From Paenibacillus sp. 1001270B_150601_E10 (GTDB taxonomy: Bacteria > Bacillota > Bacilli > Paenibacillales > Paenibacillaceae): 52,842 nucleotides of DNA. The translations under genes were made by a program, and so were the position numbers. The stretch covers positions 36,497 to 89,338 of the forward strand of contig NZ_JADMOL010000015.1 of the NCBI RefSeq assembly GCF_015558675.1. The letters are read 5' to 3'. The notes beneath the pieces were generated by a model. That model was not told where the DNA came from and ran no database searches. It saw only the letters and a list, made by a program, of their open reading frames with translations. Positions 25,893 to 33,570 of the stretch are shown here, piece by piece. Within the stretch, counting starts at the first letter, position 1, and the number at the start of each line of letters is the position of its first letter.

Positions 25893-27137
25893 ATGAAACA
25901 ATTAATTGTTCACTGTAAAGAACAGGTGACACAGATGGCGTTGTTAGAGCAAGGGAGACTTGTAGAATATACGGTTGAACGTGCCGAGGGCACTACGCTC
26001 GTCGGCAGCTTTTACAAAGGTCGCGTAGTCAATGTACTTCCAGGAATGCAAGCTGCTTTTGTTGATATTGGACTAAAGAAGAATGCTTTTCTATATGTAG
26101 ATGATTGCTTGCATCCTCATTTGGAGAAGCAGCCAAAGGAAAAACCCTCAATCACAGAACTGCTTCAGCCGGGACAGGAGCTTATTGTTCAAGTCATGAA
26201 GGAGCCGCTTGGCGGCAAGGGAGCTCGTGTTACAACCCATTATTCGCTTCCAGGGCGTTTCTTAGTCTACATGCCTAAGGCAGATTATATTGGGGTATCG
26301 AAGAAGATCGAGCAGGAATCGGAGCGCAACCGCTTAAAGCATCTTGGTGAGGCAATACGCTGCGATGAAGAAGGCGTTATTCTTCGAACGGCAGCGGAGA
26401 AGGAAAGCCATGAATCACTGGAGATGGATATTCAATATTTGCGTGAGCAGTGGCATAAGATTGAGGAGCGGGCGATGGATGCTGAAGCTCCTTCTTTAAT
26501 TCATCATGATCGGAACCTGATTGAGCGGTTTATTCGAGATGCGTTTAATCAAGAGGTTGAAGAACTGGTCATTGATGATGAGCGACAAGCCAAGCAGCTT
26601 CTTTCGTATGTTCGTACATTTGCCCCTGAGCTTGGGAGCAGGGTGCAGGTGTATCGGGGAAGAGATCCGATTTTTGAGCGATACGGCATAGCAGACAAGC
26701 TGAACAAGTCATTTCAACGGAAGACATGGCTGCAAAGCGGCGGCTATCTCGTTTGGGACCAAACCGAAGCGCTAACGGTTGTGGACGTGAATACAGGCAA
26801 GTACACAGGAACAAGAGACTTGGAAGATACCGTGTATCAGACCAATAGAGAGGCTGCAGAGGAAATCGCGCGTCTCATACGCCTAAGGGATATCGGCGGC
26901 ATTATCATTGTTGATTTTATTGATATGGTGTCTGAGAAGCATCGTGACGATATCGTCTCAGAGCTCGAGGAACGGATGAAGCGGGATCGGACCAAATGCC
27001 TTGTTGTAGGCTGGACCAAGCTTGGTCTTCTGGAAATTACTCGCAAGAAGGTTCGTGAGCAGGTCATGAATCGCATGTATACCCTATGCCCGTCCTGTGA
27101 AGGGACAGGGAAGAAACTGAATTCATTCCTTACATAG
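25893..27137 (+). CDS. rng: Ribonuclease G/E family endoribonuclease
   Basis: Endonuclease for rRNA/mRNA processing. The 414 residues contain the S1 domain (about 35-115, GSFYKGRVVNVLPGMQAAFVDIG), the RNase H-like domain with catalytic aspartates in VVDVNTGKYTG and IIIVDFIDM, and the C-terminal zinc link CPSCEGTG. ATG 25893 follows AGAGGTG by six bases; TTG 25875 lies upstream of that site. RNase G at this place is a Paenibacillus-type feature; B. subtilis lacks an RNase E/G. Confidence 0.94.
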   Translation: MKQLIVHCKEQVTQMALLEQGRLVEYTVERAEGTTLVGSFYKGRVVNVLPGMQAAFVDIGLKKNAFLYVDDCLHPHLEKQPKEKPSITELLQPGQELIVQVMKEPLGGKGARVTTHYSLPGRFLVYMPKADYIGVSKKIEQESERNRLKHLGEAIRCDEEGVILRTAAEKESHESLEMDIQYLREQWHKIEERAMDAEAPSLIHHDRNLIERFIRDAFNQEVEELVIDDERQAKQLLSYVRTFAPELGSRVQVYRGRDPIFERYGIADKLNKSFQRKTWLQSGGYLVWDQTEALTVVDVNTGKYTGTRDLEDTVYQTNREAAEEIARLIRLRDIGGIIIVDFIDMVSEKHRDDIVSELEERMKRDRTKCLVVGWTKLGLLEITRKKVREQVMNRMYTLCPSCEGTGKKLNSFLT

Positions 27138-27157
27138 GTCTTTGTTAAGTCTTGTCA

Positions 27158-27186
27158 TTGACTTATGGCCAGCATCGTGTTACTAT
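27158..27186 (+). promoter_or_regulatory. Sigma-A promoter of the rplU operon
   Basis: TTGACT at 27158-27163, 17-base spacer, TACTAT at 27181-27186; predicted start near 27193, at the beginning of the L21 leader. Confidence 0.78.
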
Positions 27187-27192
27187 CATCTA

Positions 27193-27308
27193 GTATGTGT
27201 TTGGTTATACACTGCACACATGCTGTAACCGCTCGGAACAGGTAATGAAGCATGGCTGTTTGCGCAGTCATCACCTGAATAAGGCGAGTCTGAGACATGA
27301 GGAGGTGC
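27193..27308 (+). promoter_or_regulatory. Ribosomal protein L21 mRNA leader
   Basis: Structured leader matching the known L21 leader pattern: first hairpin ATGTGT/ACACAT (27195-27200 with 27216-27221), then CTCG/CGAG (27232-27235 with 27285-27288) enclosing CAGGT/ACCTG (27239-27243 with 27273-27277) and TGGCTG/CAGTCA. The conserved run CGAGTCTGAGACATGAGGAGG follows. It probably gives autogenous control by L21 or the operon's products. Confidence 0.82.
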
Positions 27309-27312
27309 AACA

Positions 27313-27624
27313 ATGTACGCAATTATCGAAACAGGTGGCAAGCAGTACAAAGTTCAACAAGGTGATGTATTGTACATCGAGAAGTTGAACGCAGCTGATG
27401 GCGAAAGCGTAACTTTCGACCGTGTATTGGCAGTATCTAAAGACGGAAGTCTTGTAGCAGGTACTCCAGTTGTAGCAGGCGCTACAGTTACAGGTAAAGT
27501 TGAAAAGCATGGTAAAGGTGCAAAAATTACCGTGTACAAGTACAAGCCTAAGAAAAACTACCGTCGTAAGCAAGGTCATCGTCAACCTTACACTAAGGTA
27601 ACGATCGAAAGCATCCAAGCGTAA
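27313..27624 (+). CDS. rplU: 50S ribosomal protein L21
   Basis: 103 residues with the classic [15 protein letters not shown] start and [20 protein letters not shown]-terminal rRNA-binding part. Strong GAGGAGGTG ribosome site. First gene of rplU-prp-rpmA. Confidence 0.99.
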   Translation: MYAIIETGGKQYKVQQGDVLYIEKLNAADGESVTFDRVLAVSKDGSLVAGTPVVAGATVTGKVEKHGKGAKITVYKYKPKKNYRRKQGHRQPYTKVTIESIQA

Positions 27625-27632
27625 GGTGTGAC

Positions 27633-27965
27633 ATGATTCGTGTCACTATTACTCGGAAGCCCGACGGTCTGATTGATAGCTTCACCATTCGCGGACATGC
27701 AGGATTTGCTCCTCACGGAGAAGATATTGTATGTGCTGGCGTATCCGCTGTAACCGTGGGCGCTGTAAACGCGATTGAAGCATTGACTGGTGTATCCTTG
27801 GACAGCAAGATGAAGGATGGCTTCCTGAACGGCTTCGTGCCTAAGCTTCAGGAGACTAGACAGATCGAGCAGGTACAACTGCTGCTGGAATCCATGGTTG
27901 TCAGTCTGAAGACAATTGAAGATTCATACGGAACGTATCTTCAAATAAACGAACGAAAAAAGTAA
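27633..27965 (+). CDS. prp: Ribosomal-processing cysteine protease Prp (YsxB)
   Basis: Removes the N-terminal extension of L27 in Firmicutes. The 110 residues keep the catalytic His in IRGHAGFAPHGEDIVCAGVSA and the nearby Cys (about residues 21 and 33). It sits between rplU and rpmA as in all relatives; its substrate site is visible in the downstream L27. Confidence 0.95.
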   Translation: MIRVTITRKPDGLIDSFTIRGHAGFAPHGEDIVCAGVSAVTVGAVNAIEALTGVSLDSKMKDGFLNGFVPKLQETRQIEQVQLLLESMVVSLKTIEDSYGTYLQINERKK

Positions 27966-27979
27966 GGAGGTAGACTACG

Positions 27980-28291
27980 ATGATGAAACTTAACCTTCAG
28001 TTGTTCGCATCCAAGAAAGGTGTAGGTTCCACGAAGAACGGTCGTGATTCCCACTCCAAGCGTCTTGGTGTGAAGCGCGCTGATGGCCAACTCGTAACAG
28101 GTGGTAGCATCTTGGTTCGCCAACGCGGTACTAAGATTCACCCTGGAACTAACGTAGGCATCGGTAAAGATGATACTTTGTTCGCGAAAGTAGAAGGCGT
28201 TGTGAAGTTCGAACGTTGGGGTCGCGATCGCAAGAAAGTGAGCGTCTACCCAGTTGAAGTAGCACCAGTTGCAGCAGCTGTGGAAAAATAA
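27980..28291 (+). CDS. rpmA: 50S ribosomal protein L27 with cleavable N-terminal extension
   Basis: 103 residues. The N terminus [17 protein letters not shown] contains the Prp recognition pattern LQLFA followed by the mature [11 protein letters not shown] start. ATG 27980 (or 27983) follows AAGGAGG (27964-27970), which overlaps the prp stop codon. Mature L27 reaches toward the peptidyl-transferase centre. Confidence 0.98.
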   Translation: MMKLNLQLFASKKGVGSTKNGRDSHSKRLGVKRADGQLVTGGSILVRQRGTKIHPGTNVGIGKDDTLFAKVEGVVKFERWGRDRKKVSVYPVEVAPVAAAVEK

Positions 28292-28302
28292 GACGTTTTC
28301 CG

Positions 28303-28332
28303 AAACCCTCGGCTCATGCCGGGGGTTTTTTG
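28303..28332 (+). terminator. Terminator of the rplU operon
   Basis: AAACCCTCGGC (28303-28313) pairs with GCCGGGGGTTT (28318-28328) with a TCAT loop, followed by T. Confidence 0.95.
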
Positions 28333-28361
28333 TATATATGGGGCCATTCATTTGATGGCTT

Positions 28362-28391
28362 TTGGACGACTACTCCTAGACATGCTATACT
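28362..28391 (+). promoter_or_regulatory. Sigma-A promoter of spo0B-obg
   Basis: TTGGAC (28362-28367), 18 bases, TATACT (28386-28391) with an extended TGC before the -10. It lies about 48 bases before spo0B. Confidence 0.75.
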
Positions 28392-28438
28392 GTATGACGA
28401 GAGTTTGTACATATTAGCTATAGAGTGAGGGGCATGCA

Positions 28439-29194
28439 ATGAGGAGAGCCTGGAACGTGCAGTGGATCTGCGGTCTGCTTGCTGTGGGAAGTGCCGTATT
28501 GCTTATGGGTTGGAACCTTGCGATGATCTGGCGGATCCTTATCGTTATGCTGCTGATCGTGAGCTTATCCACAGGGATTATTTCTCATTATCGCAAGCGC
28601 ATTGCGGATGAAAAGATACGAGTGCACAGTGCTTATCAGAATGCATTAGACGTCATCAATCATCAGCGGCATGATTGGATGAATGAGCTTCAATTGTTAT
28701 ATGGCTATGTGCGACTAAAGAAATTTGATAAACTGCCGGATTGTGTGGAAACCATAAAAGAAAGAATGGCAGATGAGAGCCGAATCTCGAAGCTTGGATC
28801 TCCCGAGCTTGTTGTCTATTTGCTTAAGAATAGGGTATCGGGTCTCATGATGCCTCTTGAAGTTCATCTCTCTGAGACGGTTGAACTATCCAGACTTGCG
28901 CTTGGCACGAGCCAGGATCAAATCACAGAGCTCATTGAACGGGCGGTTCAAGTGTACCGCTTTGCGCCGAAGGCGAATGGACAAGCTGTAGCGCCGCTCA
29001 AGCTGTCAATCAGTGTGGAGGACAACAGGTTGTGGATCGACTTCGATTATCAAGGGAAACTGCTTCGGCCGGACGAGGTGGCAAGTCAATTACAGCAGAT
29101 GGCAACTGAACGCGGCGTGCGGCTGGAGCAGTTGTCGAATCAAGAACAGGACGAGGAAGCTGTATACAGGTGGATCTTTCCTTATACAGCATAA
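28439..29194 (+). CDS. spo0B: Spo0B-like sporulation phosphotransferase with membrane anchor
   Basis: Passes phosphate from Spo0F to Spo0A in the phosphorelay. The phospho-accepting histidine is in NHQRHDWMNELQLLYGY (near residue 78), which aligns with RHDWMNKLQ of Bacillus Spo0B. The C-terminal part (about 120-251) is the degenerate ATPase-like fold. Unlike soluble B. subtilis Spo0B (about 190 residues), this 251-residue protein has two N-terminal hydrophobic helices (about 8-26 and 28-48). It directly precedes obg, as in Bacillus. Confidence 0.88.
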   Translation: MRRAWNVQWICGLLAVGSAVLLMGWNLAMIWRILIVMLLIVSLSTGIISHYRKRIADEKIRVHSAYQNALDVINHQRHDWMNELQLLYGYVRLKKFDKLPDCVETIKERMADESRISKLGSPELVVYLLKNRVSGLMMPLEVHLSETVELSRLALGTSQDQITELIERAVQVYRFAPKANGQAVAPLKLSISVEDNRLWIDFDYQGKLLRPDEVASQLQQMATERGVRLEQLSNQEQDEEAVYRWIFPYTA

Positions 29195-29209
29195 AGAGGT
29201 GGAGCTTAC

Positions 29210-30526
29210 GTGTTTGTAGATAAAGCGAAGATTTATGTTAAAGGCGGAGACGGAGGAGATGGCCTAATCTCCTTCCGTCGTGAGAAGTATGTGCCGAATG
29301 GTGGACCTGCAGGTGGCGATGGCGGACGAGGCGGAAGTGTTATTTTCCGCGTGGATGAAGGCTTGCGTACGCTTGTTGATTTCCGCTATCAGAAGCATTT
29401 CAAAGCAAAGCGCGGTGAAAAAGGACGTACGAAAAGCCAGCACGGAGCAGGCGCTGAGGATATGATTGTGCGTGTTCCGCCTGGAACGGTTGTCATTGAT
29501 GATGATACACAGGAAGTCATTGCGGATTTGACGCGCCAAGGACAAGAGGTTGTCGTTGCAAAAGGAGGCCGCGGAGGACGAGGCAATATTCGATTTGCAA
29601 CGCCTGCCAATCCGGCTCCTGAACTCGCTGAGCATGGGGAAGAAGGGCAAGAGCGCTGGGTTGTGCTTGAGCTTAAAGTGATGGCCGACGTAGGTCTCGT
29701 GGGCTTCCCCAGCGTAGGCAAATCGACCTTGCTCTCGGTTGTATCTGGAGCAAGACCGAAGATTGGGGCTTACCATTTTACGACGATCACTCCGAATTTG
29801 GGTGTTGTTGATGTTGGGGATGGAAGAAGCTTTGTCATGGCTGACCTTCCAGGATTGATTGAAGGCGCTCATACAGGAATTGGCTTAGGACATGAATTCC
29901 TGCGCCATGTCGAGCGCACGAGAGTGATTCTTCATGTCGTGGATATGGCAGGTACAGAAGGTCGTGACCCGTTCGATGACTGGGTTAAGATCAACGATGA
30001 GCTGAAGCTGTATAACGCAAAGCTTGCAGAGCGTCCACAGATTATTGCGGCCAATAAGATGGATATGCCAGAGGCAGAAGAGAATCTGGAGCGATTCCGT
30101 GAGCAGGTGCAAACGATCCGTGACGATATTCAGATTGTACCGATCTCTTCCTTAACGAAGATGGGCGTTCAAGAGATGATCTATAAGACGATGGACCTAT
30201 TGGAGCAAACCCCAGACATGCTTGAGGTTGAAGAGGTTGCTGAAGTAGAAGAACGCAAGATCTATCGCATGGAGAAGAAGCAGGAAGGTCCTAAATTTAC
30301 GATTCGTCGTGAAAATGAAGGCTTCGTCGTTGAGAGTGAAGCCATTGAGAATATGATGAAGCGGATGCAAATGACGTCGCATGAGGCTATCCTTCGATTC
30401 GCTCGTACGCTTCGCCATATGGGAGTCGATGAAGAGCTTCGCAAGATGGGTGCGGAAGAGGGTACGATCGTACGCATTGGCGACTTTGAATTCGAGTTTG
30501 TAGAAAGCAGCGGATATTATTTCTAG
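29210..30526 (+). CDS. obgE: Obg-family ribosome-assembly GTPase
   Basis: Essential GTPase in late 50S assembly and stress/sporulation signalling. 438 residues: glycine-rich Obg fold (1-158), G domain with GFPSVGKST (G1), TTITPNLG (G2), [10 protein letters not shown] (G3), NKMD (G4), and the C-terminal OCT domain (about 355-430). GTG start 29210 behind AGAGGTGGAG. No terminator follows, and the next gene starts within 40 bases. Confidence 0.98.
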   Translation: MFVDKAKIYVKGGDGGDGLISFRREKYVPNGGPAGGDGGRGGSVIFRVDEGLRTLVDFRYQKHFKAKRGEKGRTKSQHGAGAEDMIVRVPPGTVVIDDDTQEVIADLTRQGQEVVVAKGGRGGRGNIRFATPANPAPELAEHGEEGQERWVVLELKVMADVGLVGFPSVGKSTLLSVVSGARPKIGAYHFTTITPNLGVVDVGDGRSFVMADLPGLIEGAHTGIGLGHEFLRHVERTRVILHVVDMAGTEGRDPFDDWVKINDELKLYNAKLAERPQIIAANKMDMPEAEENLERFREQVQTIRDDIQIVPISSLTKMGVQEMIYKTMDLLEQTPDMLEVEEVAEVEERKIYRMEKKQEGPKFTIRRENEGFVVESEAIENMMKRMQMTSHEAILRFARTLRHMGVDEELRKMGAEEGTIVRIGDFEFEFVESSGYYF

Positions 30527-30563
30527 GGTCCAAAAAGTTTAGCAGGTTGGATTGGTGTTGATC

Positions 30564-31691
30564 ATGAACAAACCTTTATATGCCCAGATTGCAGAGCATC
30601 TGATCCAGCTTATTAATGCCGGCCACTATCATCCCAATGATAAGATTCCGACGGAGATGGAGCTTGCAGAGCAATTTGGCGTTAGTCGTATTACAACAAA
30701 ACGAGCCTTGCTGGAATTAGAGACCCGGGGGTATATCTACCGCAAACGCGGGAGCGGAAGCTTCGTAAAGGAGCTTCCAGTTCCGCCTGCTCCTATTGTG
30801 AGTCATGATTCTCCCCATGCTCGCCGACATCTGTCGATTGTGCTGCCTTATGTGGATGCAGGGAAGGACTTGCACTACTTTCGCGGCGTAGCGGATTATA
30901 TTGAGAAGCAGGGCATTATGCTTAGCCTGCACTTCACGGATTGGAGAGCAGACAAAGAGCGTGATGTGCTGCTCCATCTGCGCAACTATGGCACGGGGGG
31001 CATCATCTGGTATCCCGTCAATTCCATTAATAACGCGGATATTGCTCACATCTTGCATCTAGAGGGGCATCCTGTCGTATTGCTGGATCAGTACTTTGAT
31101 GGATTAACGGTACCTAGCGTCGTATCAGACAATAAAGCAGGAGGCTACGCGGCGACGGAGCACCTGATCAAGCTTGGTCATAGGCGAATTGCCTTCGTAT
31201 CCAGTATTGATATAGAGCAGCGTAGCTCGGTCAGAGACCGTTTTCTCGGTTATTGCCAAGCGCACAGCGATTATGGCGTTCCGATTCATCCTGAGTTTAT
31301 TATTACTGGATTCCATCAAAAGCTGTGGGCACAAGGCAAGAGCAAATTTTACACCGAACTTATTCAGCCTCTTATTCATATGGGGGTGACGGCATTTCAA
31401 GCTGAGCATGATTATATTGCTTTAGACCTGATCGATGCGGCAATGGAGCTGGGTATTTCTGTTCCAGAGCAGCTGTCGATTATGGGCTACGACGACATCA
31501 GTATTGCAAGCCAGCATCAGGTGCCGCTTACGACAATCAGTCAGAATTGCTACGAGATTGGTCGAAAAGCAGCAGAAATTATGCATAGCATGATGACGGC
31601 CGGGGGATTTGAAGCGTCAGTCGATCGAGGCATTTATACCGTAAAAGTCGAGTTCATGGAACGCGAGTCTACGGCTAACGTTCTTGAATAA
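30564..31691 (+). CDS. GntR-type HTH / LacI-type sensor transcriptional regulator (regulator 1)
   Basis: 375 residues: N-terminal GntR winged helix (1-70, PLYAQIAEHLIQLI, VSRITTKRALLELETRGYIYRKRGSGSFV) joined to a periplasmic-binding-protein-like LacI sensor domain (about 85-360). This is the AraR architecture. It probably represses the adjacent transport operon and is induced by a sugar. The start is uncertain: ATG 30564 is used; in-frame TTG/GTG/TTG lie at 30552-30558. It lies 37 bases behind obg on the same strand. The paralogue at 45170 is very similar in the HTH. Confidence 0.87.
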   Translation: MNKPLYAQIAEHLIQLINAGHYHPNDKIPTEMELAEQFGVSRITTKRALLELETRGYIYRKRGSGSFVKELPVPPAPIVSHDSPHARRHLSIVLPYVDAGKDLHYFRGVADYIEKQGIMLSLHFTDWRADKERDVLLHLRNYGTGGIIWYPVNSINNADIAHILHLEGHPVVLLDQYFDGLTVPSVVSDNKAGGYAATEHLIKLGHRRIAFVSSIDIEQRSSVRDRFLGYCQAHSDYGVPIHPEFIITGFHQKLWAQGKSKFYTELIQPLIHMGVTAFQAEHDYIALDLIDAAMELGISVPEQLSIMGYDDISIASQHQVPLTTISQNCYEIGRKAAEIMHSMMTAGGFEASVDRGIYTVKVEFMERESTANVLE

Positions 31692-31704
31692 TCCTTTAAA
31701 CTAT

Positions 31705-31750
31705 AACCGTATTAACGATGATTGATATATCGTCGTGGATGCGGTTTTTT
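31705..31750 (+). terminator. Terminator after regulator 1
   Basis: AACCG...CGGTT enclosing ACGATGA/TCGTCGT, followed by TTTTTTGTTTTT. The following 140 bases are strongly AT-rich and hold no gene. Confidence 0.8.
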
Positions 31751-31839
31751 GTTTTTCAAATTTTAAAAATATAGAGAATTAGACATATCAAATATTGCAT
31801 TAATCTGAATTTACAGCGAACAAAATATCTAAATAATAT

Positions 31840-31859
31840 TAATAAGATATATCATATTA
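31840..31859. promoter_or_regulatory. 20-bp near-palindrome, possible operator
   Basis: TAATAAGATATATCATATTA reads the same on both strands at 18 of 20 positions and ends 32 bases before the -35. A related sequence with core GGTATATC lies at about 32019-32038. Both could bind the GntR-LacI regulators, but the region is AT-rich, so chance is possible. Confidence 0.35.
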
Positions 31860-31891
31860 GTCAATGATCAATTTTTTAACCGAAATAGGGA

Positions 31892-31920
31892 TTTACAAAA
31901 TGGTATAAAGCGGATATTAT
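31892..31920 (+). promoter_or_regulatory. Sigma-A promoter of the surface-transport operon
   Basis: TTTACA (31892-31897), 17 bases, TATTAT (31915-31920); start predicted near 31927, giving a 150-base leader before the first gene. Confidence 0.75.
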
Positions 31921-31926
31921 TATGCA

Positions 31927-31940
31927 TGTAAGCGCTTACC
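31927..31940. promoter_or_regulatory. cre-like CcpA operator at the transcription start
   Basis: TGTAAGCGCTTACC fits the catabolite-responsive element TGWAANCGNTNWCA at all but the last base and has a perfect 12-base palindrome core. Placed on the predicted start site, it would give glucose repression. A LacI-type operator is the alternative. Confidence 0.7.
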
Positions 31941-32080
31941 GATGACCATAATGGAGAAGTTTGCTATAACTATACGCCCATGTTGCCAAATTAGGTATGT
32001 TATTAGTTATACAAACATAATTATGGTATATCAATATGTTTAGGGTTGAACTCATTATCGAGAGGGGATGAAGAGAAGAG

Positions 32081-33493
32081 ATGAAGGGGATTAAAGTCTT
32101 TCTCATGTGTACCTTGTTTTTGTTAACGCTTGCAGGATGCGGTGGAACAAGCAATGGTACGACAGAATCTACAGGAAACACATCAAAAGAAAATTCTTCA
32201 ACGACTTCGAATCAAAATGAGAGTACGACAACCAAGGAACCAGAGGAAAAGAAATTTGATCTGCAAGGGGCAACGATCAAGATCGGCCAATGGTGGGACG
32301 GTGCTGATCCACGTACCGTGCCAGAGGAAGAGCGCTCCATTGGCGTAGAAGAATCGATTAAGAAACTTGAAGAAGTAGAGAAGAAATACAATGCCAAAAT
32401 TGAATATGTAACATTTGCGGATTATGGCAAATACGTAGAGAACTTTACTACAACATCGCTTGCTGGCGAGCCTTTTGCTGATATCGTGGTGCTTGAGTTG
32501 TTCTGGTCATTCCCGCAACTAGCAAAGAAGGGCTTTATCGCTCCGCTTGATGACTATCTTGACCTGAGCGATCAGAAATACAACGCTTGGATGAAATCCG
32601 GCGGATCTTTTAACGGAAAACAATATGGATTCTATGACGGCGTTCCTTCTCCTTATGGCTTCTTCTACAACAAGACGATGGTAGAGGAGATGGGCCTCGA
32701 GGATCCATTTGAGCTTCAGCAAAAGGGCGAGTGGACTTGGGAGAAATTCCGCGAGCTTGCTAAGAAAGCGACTAAAGATACAAATGGCGATGGAAAGATC
32801 GATGTTTACGGCATTGCAGGAGCCTACGGCAAGGTGAACTATATGGGCGAACAGTTCATCTACAGCAACAAGGGCGCTGTTGATCGCGATGAGAACGGAG
32901 AGATGAAGTTTGCGATGGATTCCAAAAACTCCATTGAGGCTCTTCAGTTCTTGTCTGACTTATATAACGTTGATAAGTCCATTCTGCAGCCGGTTCCAGA
33001 TGATGCAGCAAAAGAATTCGTTGCAGGGAAGGGACTTATGTACGGCGGATTCAACTGGGAAATGAGCGGACTGATGGAGAAGATGCCAGGAAAGACACTT
33101 AGCTACGTCTTTTTCCCGAAAGCGCCGCAAGCTGATGATTATATGAGCTATACCCCATTTGGAAATATGTACATGATCTCCAAGTATTCTAAAAATGCGG
33201 AAGCAGCAGCGCATATCCTAGATGAAATCAGCTTGTTCCAACGCGGTGAGGAAATTGCGCTTCAATCGCTGGAAGAAAAAATGCCAACGAAGGAAATCTT
33301 CGAAACTCGCAAGCTGATGCGTGAAAAGATTGACTACTCTGGCGGCTACTACGCGCTTCCTGACTCCGGAAAGCTGTTTGAAAGCGTAATCAATGCCATT
33401 ATTCAAGATAAGGCCTCTCCTGCAACGGCAGTAGAGAAAGTAAAACCACAGTTTGAGGCGAGCTTAAACAAGCTGCTCCAAGATAGTAAATAG
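32081..33493 (+). CDS. Extracellular sugar-binding lipoprotein (ABC transporter, family 1)
   Basis: 470 residues with a lipoprotein signal peptide ending in the lipobox LAGC (Cys near residue 20), a Ser/Thr-rich linker (21-55) and a family-1 solute-binding fold (GATIKIGQWWDGADPRT; YGVPSPYGFFYNKT-like core; TWEKFRELAKKATKDTNGDGKIDVYG, a calcium-loop-like D/N run). It probably captures an oligosaccharide for the permeases downstream. First gene of the operon; a hairpin after it may keep its mRNA abundant. Substrate not deducible. Confidence 0.88.
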   Translation: MKGIKVFLMCTLFLLTLAGCGGTSNGTTESTGNTSKENSSTTSNQNESTTTKEPEEKKFDLQGATIKIGQWWDGADPRTVPEEERSIGVEESIKKLEEVEKKYNAKIEYVTFADYGKYVENFTTTSLAGEPFADIVVLELFWSFPQLAKKGFIAPLDDYLDLSDQKYNAWMKSGGSFNGKQYGFYDGVPSPYGFFYNKTMVEEMGLEDPFELQQKGEWTWEKFRELAKKATKDTNGDGKIDVYGIAGAYGKVNYMGEQFIYSNKGAVDRDENGEMKFAMDSKNSIEALQFLSDLYNVDKSILQPVPDDAAKEFVAGKGLMYGGFNWEMSGLMEKMPGKTLSYVFFPKAPQADDYMSYTPFGNMYMISKYSKNAEAAAHILDEISLFQRGEEIALQSLEEKMPTKEIFETRKLMREKIDYSGGYYALPDSGKLFESVINAIIQDKASPATAVEKVKPQFEASLNKLLQDSK

Positions 33494-33513
33494 CACACCT
33501 TAAGAACAAGGCT

Positions 33514-33549
33514 TGCTCCCGCTATGAGGCGAACGTTGTAGCGGGGGCA
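33514..33549 (+). other. Intercistronic stem-loop after the binding-protein gene
   Basis: TGCTCCCGCTA (33514-33524) pairs with TAGCGGGGGCA (33539-33549), one G-U pair. There is no T-tract. Such hairpins often raise binding-protein expression relative to permeases. Confidence 0.6.
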
Positions 33550-33570
33550 GGCGATGCGAGGGGGAAGCAA

